Positions 1 to 5,274 of a DNA stretch of 6,144 bases are shown piece by piece. Origin of the DNA: Thermoprotei archaeon (GTDB lineage: Archaea > Thermoproteota > Thermoprotei > Thermofilales > B15-G2). The stretch's first letter is position 1. Each line of letters begins with the position of its first letter. The stretch is taken from contig QMRV01000115.1 of assembly GCA_003649445.1 (NCBI GenBank), positions 1-6,144 on the forward strand, written 5' to 3'. A program made the translations under genes and the position numbers. The notes beneath the pieces were generated by a model. That model searched no databases and was not told the DNA's origin. It saw nothing but the letters and a program-made list of their open reading frames with translations.

Positions 1-13
1 GAGTAAGTATGAA

Positions 14-403
14 ATGATAGTTGACGCTTTAATAATTTTGCTTGAAATAATTTTAATTATTTCGTTTATTTCGGCCAGTCATGAATACGCTAACATGTTT
101 TATGATAGGGAGTGCTGGATTGAAATAAAGGCCTGTTTAGTTTACAAGGATGGCCGAATGGTTGAAGTTGTTTCACATGTTTGGATCAACGGCGGTTTCG
201 ACTACGCTAACAGGCCTTTCAAGTTTCGCTGCGGAGAAAAAGTTTCCTTCACCGCTCCTTCAAGCCTCTACGGTTTCAGGTTTGGTTTTTGGCAAAGAGA
301 AGAAGGCCCTACTTTCCAGGGTTTAATCGTTACTAACCGAACCCTTACAGTTGTTGCGGATTCTCCTAAGCAGGTTTGGTGGATGAATTTCGTGGAGGAA
401 TAG
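14..403 (+). CDS. Membrane-anchored, beta-rich small protein (unrecognised; InlB-repeat-like C-terminus)
   Basis: I do not recognise a named family. Residues 3-21 form an uninterrupted hydrophobic helix with an acidic residue on the N-terminal side, so this is a signal anchor or signal peptide. The remaining ~108 residues would then lie outside the membrane and are rich in aromatic and beta-branched residues. The C-terminal part (residues 70-127: GEKVSFTAP, then YGFRFGFW, then TLTVVADSP) has the rhythm of divergent InlB B-repeat or Ig-like surface domains common in archaeal secreted proteins; this is pattern resemblance only. There are three cysteines (34, 41, 73). The frame is open to the left edge, so the true start could lie upstream. 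ATG 14 is the first start in the window and has only a weak GAG at 1-3 as ribosome site. It is followed closely by two small membrane proteins, which suggests a shared envelope role. Confidence 0.7.
   Translation: MIVDALIILLEIILIISFISASHEYANMFYDRECWIEIKACLVYKDGRMVEVVSHVWINGGFDYANRPFKFRCGEKVSFTAPSSLYGFRFGFWQREEGPTFQGLIVTNRTLTVVADSPKQVWWMNFVEE
394..398 (+). promoter_or_regulatory. Ribosome-binding site for the 406-621 gene
   Basis: GGAGG lies 7 bases before ATG 406, inside the last codons of the preceding gene. It decides for the ATG 406 start over the in-frame TTG at 376, which would add ten residues that merely overlap the upstream gene. Confidence 0.75.
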
Positions 404-405
404 TT

Positions 406-621
406 ATGGGTGAAATTAAGCCCGAGCTAGGTTTGAAGGAAAGGGATTGGAGAGGTATTTTAGCAGTTGCTTTCCTAATGCTTTTCGGAGCGTTTGTTAT
501 CTGCCTTATGTTTCTAAATATTCCCGCTGAAGATAAAGGTGAAATTTTAAAATACGTTGTAGCGGGTTTTCAAAGCGGACTAATGGTTATTCTAGGTTTC
601 TACTTTAAGAGAAAGGTGTAG
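406..621 (+). CDS. Small protein with two membrane helices, holin-like in shape
   Basis: A 71-residue protein with a charged N-terminus (residues 1-16), a first membrane helix at about 17-38, a short acidic loop (PAEDKGE), a second helix at about 49-67, and a basic KRK tail. The layout suggests a hairpin with the basic tail in the cytoplasm. Size and topology match many viral holins and other small viral membrane proteins, but there is no diagnostic motif, so holin is only a possibility suggested by the transglutaminase-like enzyme two genes downstream. ATG 406 is supported by GGAGG seven bases upstream and sits 2 bases after the previous stop. The next gene starts 3 bases after this stop, so translational coupling is likely. 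Confidence 0.75.
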   Translation: MGEIKPELGLKERDWRGILAVAFLMLFGAFVICLMFLNIPAEDKGEILKYVVAGFQSGLMVILGFYFKRKV

Positions 622-624
622 AAC

Positions 625-855
625 ATGAGTGATTGGAAAGTTTTAGCAGTGCTTTTCCTCCTATGGTTAATTGTTGTCGGCGCTATTTTCGGCTGGAGCA
701 TATATACATTATCTAATATATTGTATAGGTTTTATTGCGGAGAAAAACTTGGCTTTTGGGATTTCTTCTGGGGGCTTATTGGTTTGTTTATTTTCCTTAG
801 GTTTACGTTTTCAGGGCTTGTCAACGTGAAGGCGAAGCATGAGGAAGAATGGTAA
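625..855 (+). CDS. Small protein with two membrane helices
   Basis: A 76-residue protein, not recognised. It has a short N-terminus (MSDWK), a long hydrophobic helix at about 6-30, a polar loop containing FYCGEK (about 36-41), a Trp/Phe-rich second helix at about 45-65, and a mixed charged tail ending in KHEEEW. The aromatic-rich second helix suggests an interfacial or re-entrant segment. The ribosome site is AAGGTG at 613-618, six bases before ATG 625, inside the end of the preceding gene. With the preceding gene it forms a pair of holin-sized membrane proteins. Roles in host lysis, membrane remodelling or superinfection exclusion are all possible and not separable from sequence. Confidence 0.75.
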   Translation: MSDWKVLAVLFLLWLIVVGAIFGWSIYTLSNILYRFYCGEKLGFWDFFWGLIGLFIFLRFTFSGLVNVKAKHEEEW

Positions 856-860
856 GCTAA

Positions 861-866
861 GAGGAG
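861..866 (+). promoter_or_regulatory. Ribosome-binding site deciding the transglutaminase-like start
   Basis: GAGGAG ends 6 bases before ATG 873. The in-frame TTG 867 and GTG 870 abut or sit too close to this site, so ATG 873 is preferred. Confidence 0.7.
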
Positions 867-872
867 TTGGTG

Positions 873-1505
873 ATGACTGTTGTTGACACTACTTTGTTTA
901 ATGAGAAATACGATGTTAGAGATTTTGTTATGCCTAAAAATCCTGAGATAAAGGAACTTGCGCTTAAAATAGCTGAGAAAGCAAAAAGCAGACACGACTA
1001 CATTGTTAACGTTGCTAAGTGGATTGCCGAAAACATAGAATACCCTTACAACTATAAGGGTAAGCCTTCAACCGAGAGAATGGTTTTCGTGTTTAAATGG
1101 TGGAACAGGCTTTACCACTACGAAAACTACGTTGAATACGCTTGGCTTTTCCCCAACCAGGTACTGCATGTTGGTAAGGGAATATGTGTTGACACCGCTA
1201 ACCTGGCAACCAGCCTTTTAAGGGCAATGAAGTTTGAAGCATACACGGTTCTAGGAGCTCTTCTTAAGCCTAGGAGAAAACATGTAATAGGTTTCCACGC
1301 GTGGACAGAGGTTTACGATGATGAATACGGTAAATGGCTTATTATTGAAACCACAACGCATCCTAACCACGAGGTTTTCCCTAAAGAAGTAGGTGTTTCA
1401 GGAGAACTAGGCGTAATCTATGATGGTTTCGCATGGTTTAACGAGAAAGTTTACCGCGAAGATTTGAAGAAAATAAAACGCTACGGTGCTAAAATATATG
1501 CGTAG
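873..1505 (+). CDS. Transglutaminase-like cysteine enzyme (protease/amidase type)
   Basis: A 210-residue protein with the transglutaminase-like core. The nucleophile motif is GKGICVDTANL with Cys105 at the start of a helix followed by LLRAM. The His motif is FHAWTEV with His142. The third position falls in WLIIETTTH, where Glu159 stands where the family usually has Asp. Microbial members mostly cleave or transfer amide bonds; the pseudomurein endoisopeptidases of methanogen viruses belong to this fold, but the cell-wall-binding repeats of those enzymes are absent here. Residues 25-58 are helical and precede the core. No signal peptide is visible, so the enzyme would act in the cytoplasm, in the virion, or after membrane permeabilisation. 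It follows two small membrane proteins, so a lysis or virion-entry role is an inference. The start at ATG 873 is set by GAGGAG at 861-866. The stop overlaps the next start by 8 bases. Confidence 0.85.
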   Translation: MTVVDTTLFNEKYDVRDFVMPKNPEIKELALKIAEKAKSRHDYIVNVAKWIAENIEYPYNYKGKPSTERMVFVFKWWNRLYHYENYVEYAWLFPNQVLHVGKGICVDTANLATSLLRAMKFEAYTVLGALLKPRRKHVIGFHAWTEVYDDEYGKWLIIETTTHPNHEVFPKEVGVSGELGVIYDGFAWFNEKVYREDLKKIKRYGAKIYA

Positions 1506-1680
1506 AAAAGGACTAGGTCTTCAACTGTTTCTTCAGGAAGCACCTAAGTTTGAAGGTAGAAAACAGCTTATCTTATGGAGGGTTTTCGGAGTAAACATTG
1601 AGAAGGAGATTAGAAGACAAGAGGAGCTAATGCGCCAGGTTTTGGAAAAGAAAAGGCAAAGTGATGACTTTGAAAATTGA
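1498..1680 (+). CDS. Small basic protein with charged C-terminal helix (unknown)
   Basis: A 60-residue protein, not recognised. The N-terminus is basic (MRRKG). The middle is amphipathic (residues 20-33, containing RKQLILWRVF). Residues 35-54 form a strongly charged helix (EKEIRRQEELMRQ) that could make a short coiled coil. ATG 1498 overlaps the previous stop by 8 bases and has GGTG at 1485-1488 as a plausible ribosome site; the in-frame GTG 1486 is a weaker alternative. Overlap on both sides supports translation in the same operon. A regulatory or head-assembly helper role would be a guess. Confidence 0.6.
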   Translation: MRRKGLGLQLFLQEAPKFEGRKQLILWRVFGVNIEKEIRRQEELMRQVLEKKRQSDDFEN

Positions 1681-1741
1681 GTTCATAATTAACGATGACT
1701 AAAAAGATTTCACCGCCTGCTACGATGAAGAAGAAGACAAA
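1664..1741 (+). pseudogene. Probable 5' part of the next gene, cut off by in-frame TAA (1700-1702)
   Basis: From ATG 1664 the frame reads MTLKIEFIINDD, then TAA at 1700-1702, then KDFTACYDEEEDK, then joins in frame the ORF that starts at ATG 1742. The residues on both sides of the stop look like one beta-hairpin (hydrophobic alternation before, aromatic/acidic alternation after), and codon use does not change. Without the stop the product would be 81 residues. The start overlaps the preceding gene by 17 bases, in the style of its neighbours. Either the gene has acquired a nonsense mutation, or the assembly has a base error, or the resemblance is accidental and only the downstream ORF is used. 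Confidence 0.4.
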
Positions 1742-1909
1742 ATGAGAATTAACATTACCAACCCCGATTACCTTCTCGAAGAAGTTATAGAAGACATTAT
1801 AAACATTGCTTCAATACATGAAGTAATCCATAAAGTATGCCCCGAATGTTCGGAAGAACAGGTTAGAACGTTGGTTGCTTTAATATATAAGGAACTAAGA
1901 TACGGGTAA
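1742..1909 (+). CDS. Small acidic helical protein with a CxxC motif (unknown)
   Basis: A 55-residue ORF from ATG 1742, not recognised. It begins with a short strand (MRINI), continues with an acidic helix (residues 8-23), and has CPEC at residues 33-36 followed by a helix (EEQVRTLVALIYKEL). A single CxxC could be half of a zinc site in a dimer or a redox pair. The frame is open upstream only as far as the TAA at 1700-1702, and the 39 bases between stop and ATG also look coding. There is no good ribosome site before ATG 1742 (only GAAGAAG-like bases), which argues that the real gene once began at ATG 1664. It ends 3 bases before the putative small terminase gene. Confidence 0.5.
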   Translation: MRINITNPDYLLEEVIEDIINIASIHEVIHKVCPECSEEQVRTLVALIYKELRYG

Positions 1910-1912
1910 GCT

Positions 1913-2308
1913 ATGCGGAGAAATAAGAGGAGAACAAAGAAGAAATGGAGCCAATACAGGATTTACAACCTGTCGTTTAAAACGAAACCATATCCTATAG
2001 GTGAACATGTTTTGACACCCCCCTCCCCCCTGTCAGCTATTTCCTCAATGTTGAAAGTGTTGGAAAGCAAACCAATAGACACTAAAGCAGTTAGGGAGAA
2101 AATGATTAGAAACCTTGAACAGCTACTAGACTTTGCCCATAGGAAAGCAACTGATCCCGAATTAAGCCCTAAAGCCCGACAGTCTTGGGCTAGGCTTGAA
2201 ACATATATTGCTCAAACCTTAAACTCCATAGTTAACGATTACGACATTGTATCGATTAAGAAGAAGCTTGAGGAGCTTAAGAAGATTGCTGAAGAACTTG
2301 ACCTCTAA
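1913..2308 (+). CDS. Putative small terminase subunit (TerS), by position and architecture
   Basis: A 131-residue protein. The N-terminus is strongly basic (MRRNKRRTKKK), suited to nucleic-acid contact. A Pro-rich stretch follows at 36-39, encoded by an unusual C-rich tract. Residues 40-110 are helical, and the C-terminus is a charged heptad-like helix at about 114-130 (KKKLEELKKIAEEL) suited to oligomerisation or partner binding. It lies directly upstream of TerL and overlaps it, the usual place for TerS, and its length is within the TerS range. TerS proteins are poorly conserved and I see no classical helix-turn-helix signature, so the name rests on synteny. Alternatives are another DNA-binding or scaffold-associated head protein. 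ATG 1913 has only a weak GGGT at 1904-1907 before it. Confidence 0.5.
   Translation: MRRNKRRTKKKWSQYRIYNLSFKTKPYPIGEHVLTPPSPLSAISSMLKVLESKPIDTKAVREKMIRNLEQLLDFAHRKATDPELSPKARQSWARLETYIAQTLNSIVNDYDIVSIKKKLEELKKIAEELDL
2018..2030 (+). repeat. Mirror-symmetric C6-T-C6 tract
   Basis: Six C, one T, six C. It reads the same in both directions on one strand and gives G6-A-G6 on the other. It stands out in otherwise AT-rich DNA and codes for Pro-Pro-Ser-Pro within the putative TerS gene. Such tracts can form triplex, i-motif or, on the G strand, four-stranded structures, and can cause polymerase or sequencing slippage. Confidence 0.8.
2270..2275 (+). promoter_or_regulatory. Candidate ribosome-binding site for TerL
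   Basis: GAGGAG within the 3' end of the putative TerS gene, 10 bases before TTG 2286. It is the best ribosome site in front of TerL and the main reason to prefer TTG 2286 over TTG 2247, 2268 or 2298. Confidence 0.45.
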
Positions 2309-3686
2309 AATAACCTACGGTATAAGACAGATCGAAGAAGAAATAGAAAAGCTTCGGCGGAAACTTGAGAAAGCAAGGAAAGAAAAAATAGAGCTTTCAC
2401 CCGAACTCCTAAACGATCCCGTAATTTTCGCTAAACAACTCCTAGGGTTCACACCTACTTTTTACCAGGAAAAACTGCTTAGAGACATGAACAAACGAAT
2501 TGTCGTTAGAATGTCCCGCCAAGCGGGGAAAACGACAACAATAGCTGTTAAAGCAATATGGTTCGCCGTAACCCATCCTAAAACCCTTACTTTAATAATT
2601 GCTCCTTCGAAAAGACAGTCAATGATTATGATGGATAGGATTCAAGGATTCCTAATGTCTCTACCGAGCTCCTTAAGGAGAAAGCTTGTCTACAAAATGC
2701 TTAGAACAGTTATTTACTTTAAAAACGGATCGCAAATAGTTGCGCTCCCATGCTCCGTTCACCTGCTAAGAGGCTACACTGCACACATGATTTTAGCTGA
2801 TGAAGCAGCTTTCTTCCGTGATGATGAAACAATCTTTTACTCTGTCCTTTACCCTATGTTGTCAACGACAGATGGATGGCTAATAGTAAGCTCCACTCCT
2901 TGGGGTAAAAACTCTGTCTTCTACCGTATGAACCAGGATCCTAACTTCAGCAAACATGTCGTAACATGGAGGGACGTTGTAAAATCAGGTTTGATCAAAA
3001 AAGAGTTTATCGATGAAATGCGTAAGCAACTGCCTGTTGAACGTTTTAAAATGGAGTTCGAAGCTGAGTTCATAGAAGATGAAGACGCATGGTTGAAACA
3101 AGACCTCTTAGCTAAAGCAATAGACCCCGACTTAGAATACGTTTCCTTCGAAACCCAAGCTAAAGGAACATTCTACATGGGAATAGATTTCGGCAAACAC
3201 CAAGACTACTCGGTTATAACCGTTGTTAGAAAAGACAATGATGAAACGCTAAGAGTGGTTCATGTTAAAAGGTTTCCTCTTGAAACCGCATATGCTGCTG
3301 TTATAGGTTACGCTAAAACCCTTTCTGAAAGATGGAAACACATTGTAAAAATATATGCTGACGTAACCGGCGTAGGAGACTACATTGTAGAAGACATGAA
3401 GAGAGCAGGGCTAAACGTTGAAGGAATATACTTTACAACGCGTGTTAAAGAGGAAATGGCCAACTACATGAAGTCCCTTTTCGAACAGGGAAAATTAAAA
3501 ATCCCCTACGATCCCGAGCTCCTAGCTGAGCTTAACGTTGAAAAATTCGAGCTAACCAAAGACGGCCATATTAAATTCTACCATCCGCAGGGCACACATG
3601 ATGACCGCTTCTGGAGCTTGGCCTTAGCAGTTTACGCTTCCAAAGAAGAAGGTGCTGCAATTGTCCGCATTAAAAAAGTTGTTTAG
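2286..3686 (+). CDS. terL: Terminase large subunit (TerL), packaging ATPase and nuclease
   Basis: This is the motor that threads viral DNA into the prohead through the portal and cuts the concatemer. The protein is about 466 residues. A charged coiled-coil-like helix lies at about 11-37. The ATPase domain has Walker A SRQAGKTT (77-84, Lys82), Walker B ILADEA (Asp172, Glu173) and the coupling motif SSTP (202-205). The RNase H-like nuclease has the acidic set GIDFG (Asp301), YADVTG (Asp359) and HDDRFWSLALA (Asp439, Asp440). All key residues are present, so it should be active. The length is normal for a two-domain TerL. There is no ATG before the ATPase domain, so the start must be a non-ATG codon: TTG 2286 (after GAGGAG) is preferred, with 2247, 2268 and 2298 as alternatives. 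It overlaps the putative TerS end by 23 bases, and the portal follows 54 bases later. Confidence 0.95.
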   Translation: MLKNLTSKITYGIRQIEEEIEKLRRKLEKARKEKIELSPELLNDPVIFAKQLLGFTPTFYQEKLLRDMNKRIVVRMSRQAGKTTTIAVKAIWFAVTHPKTLTLIIAPSKRQSMIMMDRIQGFLMSLPSSLRRKLVYKMLRTVIYFKNGSQIVALPCSVHLLRGYTAHMILADEAAFFRDDETIFYSVLYPMLSTTDGWLIVSSTPWGKNSVFYRMNQDPNFSKHVVTWRDVVKSGLIKKEFIDEMRKQLPVERFKMEFEAEFIEDEDAWLKQDLLAKAIDPDLEYVSFETQAKGTFYMGIDFGKHQDYSVITVVRKDNDETLRVVHVKRFPLETAYAAVIGYAKTLSERWKHIVKIYADVTGVGDYIVEDMKRAGLNVEGIYFTTRVKEEMANYMKSLFEQGKLKIPYDPELLAELNVEKFELTKDGHIKFYHPQGTHDDRFWSLALAVYASKEEGAAIVRIKKVV

Positions 3687-3750
3687 AAGAAGAAAAGCTT
3701 TCGCATTAAAGGTTAAATCCGTTTTCAAGAGGAGAACGGAATGGGCTTAA
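3661..3750 (+). other. Short, very basic overlapping frame between TerL and portal (doubtful CDS)
   Basis: Relative to TerL, the +1 frame is open across the TerL stop and into the portal gene. From TTG 3661 it would code 29 residues, MSALKKLFRRRKAFALKVKS and on to RRTEW, dominated by Lys/Arg and hydrophobic residues. There is no ribosome site before TTG 3661. A +1 slip at AAA-AAA-G (3672-3678) would instead append this basic tail to TerL. It fills the 54-base gap exactly, but the portal's purine-rich ribosome site lies inside it and would give Arg codons by itself. I regard it as an open possibility, not an established gene. Confidence 0.2.
3729..3734 (+). promoter_or_regulatory. Ribosome-binding site for the portal gene
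   Basis: GAGGAG, six bases before ATG 3741; strong and well spaced. Confidence 0.75.
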
Positions 3751-5126
3751 AAGAGCGTATAAAATCACTGTTTATACGTGAAGACAAAGCAGTTATTTCA
3801 CCTGCTGCTCCATTCTATCGTTTCGGAGAACCTCATCCATACAGTTTCGAAGACTATGAAGAATTTTACAAAACAGACCCCGTAGTTAGAAGCTCCATAA
3901 ACATTTTAGCTGAAATGATCGTAGGCGGAGGATACCATTTAGTAAGCGAAGACGAGAAAGCTGAAGAAAAAGTTTCCACGTTCCTAGATAAGGTTCATTT
4001 TGAAACCCTTATTCTTGAAGCAGTAAAAGATATGTTCGTATATGGTAACGCCTTTATTGAGAAGGTTTGGGAAAACAATGAGCTAGTTAAGCTTAAGCTC
4101 CTACCTCCTAAAACAATGAGGGTTCTAAGGGACAAATACGGTAAAGTAATAGGGTATGTTCAAGTCGTTAACGGGGAAACAGTTAACTTCGAACCCCATG
4201 AAATAATGCATTTAAAATATGATCCAATAGGAAACAGCGCATACGGACTATCTTTAATACATCCTGTTGTTGAGCTTTTAAGAATAAAGAAACAGGTTAT
4301 AGAAGACATTGCCCTAATTCTTCACCGTTACGCTGCTCCTAAAATTATTTGGAAAGCACCTAACCCTTCAGCAGCTAAGGAACTTGCCGATACTTTAAGC
4401 GTTCTAGCACCCGACGAAGACATAATAGTTACCGACAATATTGAAGCAGAACCTATTAAAATAGATCCCCAAGCACGTTTCGAATACTTCATAGAATACT
4501 TGGATAGGCAGATTTTCGAAGGACTAGGAGCCCCCCAGCTATGGTATATTAGAAACGCTACCCAAGCCTCCGCCGAAATAATGAACGATATTGTTAGCAA
4601 CAGGGTTCAGGCTATTCAAAAGTATTTGAAAAGAGAAATTGAAGAAGAAATAATTAAGCCTCTCGCAGGGGATAAGGTAAGGTTTGAATGGGGTATTCCT
4701 AGAAGCGAAGTTGAAATACTTAACATTTCAGATATCGCGAACCTTGTACATGTAGGGGCTATAACGCCGTTCCAGGCTCAGGAGCTTCTCATTAAAATGG
4801 GTATTCCGCTTCCCAAAGAAGAAGTCGAGTCTTTAAGTGAAAGCCTGTATAATACATTAAATATTATAGTGGAGCAGGTGTTTCCTAAACCGCAAATAAT
4901 AGATGCTGGACCTGAAATCTGGTATGTTATTTACCCATACGACTACTTTGCCCCCAACACTTTGAGGAAAATAACTTTAGATAAGGCGAACGGAGTCTAC
5001 ATGGTTGTAGGTACAATGCCTAAGCTCGGTATGAGGTTTATTCACAAGTTTGTTTTCCAGAAAATCAAGGGATGGGATGAAGGAAAAGTAAGAGACTACA
5101 TTAAAGCCCATTTCTCATGGTGGTAA
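3741..5126 (+). CDS. Portal protein with extra C-terminal domain
   Basis: This is the dodecameric ring at one vertex of the head through which DNA enters and leaves and onto which TerL docks. The 461-residue protein has a typical phage-portal core. It includes YKTDPVVRSSINILAEMIVGGG (about 43-64), a VKDMFVYGNAFIEKVW region (95-110), LPPKTMRV (121-128), HEIMHLKYDP (153-162), YGLSLIHPV (168-176), and the stem/crown helices with GLGAPQLW (261-268) and a long helix EIMNDIVSNRVQAIQKYL (279-296). ITPFQAQELL (341-350) matches the usual end of portal cores. Residues about 385-461 are extra: WYVIYP, then YFAPNTLRKITL, VVGTMPKLG, and FVFQKIKGWDEGKVRDYI. This resembles a small domain often seen in phage head-module proteins near proteases. 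The start is secure: ATG with GAGGAG six bases upstream. Gene order TerL-portal-protease agrees with the assignment. Confidence 0.9.
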   Translation: MGLKERIKSLFIREDKAVISPAAPFYRFGEPHPYSFEDYEEFYKTDPVVRSSINILAEMIVGGGYHLVSEDEKAEEKVSTFLDKVHFETLILEAVKDMFVYGNAFIEKVWENNELVKLKLLPPKTMRVLRDKYGKVIGYVQVVNGETVNFEPHEIMHLKYDPIGNSAYGLSLIHPVVELLRIKKQVIEDIALILHRYAAPKIIWKAPNPSAAKELADTLSVLAPDEDIIVTDNIEAEPIKIDPQARFEYFIEYLDRQIFEGLGAPQLWYIRNATQASAEIMNDIVSNRVQAIQKYLKREIEEEIIKPLAGDKVRFEWGIPRSEVEILNISDIANLVHVGAITPFQAQELLIKMGIPLPKEEVESLSESLYNTLNIIVEQVFPKPQIIDAGPEIWYVIYPYDYFAPNTLRKITLDKANGVYMVVGTMPKLGMRFIHKFVFQKIKGWDEGKVRDYIKAHFSWW

Positions 5127-5130
5127 GCGG

Positions 5131-5274
5131 TTGGAGCTTTTCACCCTAGAGTTTTTCATTGAATGCTTCATATGCTCAATATTTTGCTTCATGATAGAGC
5201 ATTTTGTTTGGCATAGGCTCTACGAGAGGTTAAGGAAATGCCTAAGCTCCCGGAAGAAAAGTTCAAATGGCTAA
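5131..5274 (+). CDS. Tiny single-helix membrane ORF (candidate gene)
   Basis: A 47-residue frame from TTG 5131, lying 4 bases after the portal stop and overlapping the protease start by 37 bases. Residues 4-27 are strongly hydrophobic with four Cys (12, 15, 19 and, further on, 37). They are followed by a basic tail (HRLYERLRK, then SSRKKSS), matching the positive-inside rule for a type-III-like or signal-anchor protein. It accounts for the only sizeable gap in the head module. Against it: the start is TTG, the ribosome site is weak (GGTGGT-like bases at 5119-5124 or none), and no family is recognised. An internal ATG at 5191 would cut into the helix, so is unlikely. Confidence 0.45.
   Translation: MELFTLEFFIECFICSIFCFMIEHFVWHRLYERLRKCLSSRKKSSNG
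5226..5230 (+). promoter_or_regulatory. Ribosome-binding site for the prohead protease
   Basis: GAGGT seven bases before ATG 5238, with a further AAGGAA just after it. This favours ATG 5238 over the in-frame ATG 5274. Confidence 0.65.

Noticed and set aside
376..405. Longer N-terminus (TTG 376) for the first two-helix protein
   Set aside because: The added residues overlap the previous gene, and the GGAGG at 394-398 clearly serves ATG 406.
230..747. Twelve-base direct repeat TGCGGAGAAAAA at 230-241 and 736-747
   Set aside because: Both copies encode CGEK in different small proteins, and about one 12-base match is expected by chance in a window of this size and composition.
732..995. Minus-strand ORF of 87 codons
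   Set aside because: It is antisense to the second two-helix membrane gene and the transglutaminase-like start. Its hydrophobic, Ser-rich composition mirrors the opposite strand and it has no ribosome site.
1700..1702. Reassigned ochre codon or special amino acid at TAA
   Set aside because: TAA ends several other genes in the window (855, 1909, 2308, 5126), so reassignment would extend them; mutation or sequence error is simpler.
2247..2285. TerL start at TTG 2247
   Set aside because: It would add an Arg/Leu-only segment that is a frame shadow of the charged helix of the overlapping gene, and it has no ribosome site; TTG 2286 is better supported, though not certain.
4328..4600. Minus-strand ORF of 90 codons
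   Set aside because: It is antisense within the portal core, whose own frame is strongly supported by family motifs.
5164..5192. Direct repeat TGCTTCAT (5164-5171 and 5185-5192)
   Set aside because: It is only eight bases and follows from Cys-Phe-Ile/Met repeats in the hydrophobic helix; chance is sufficient.
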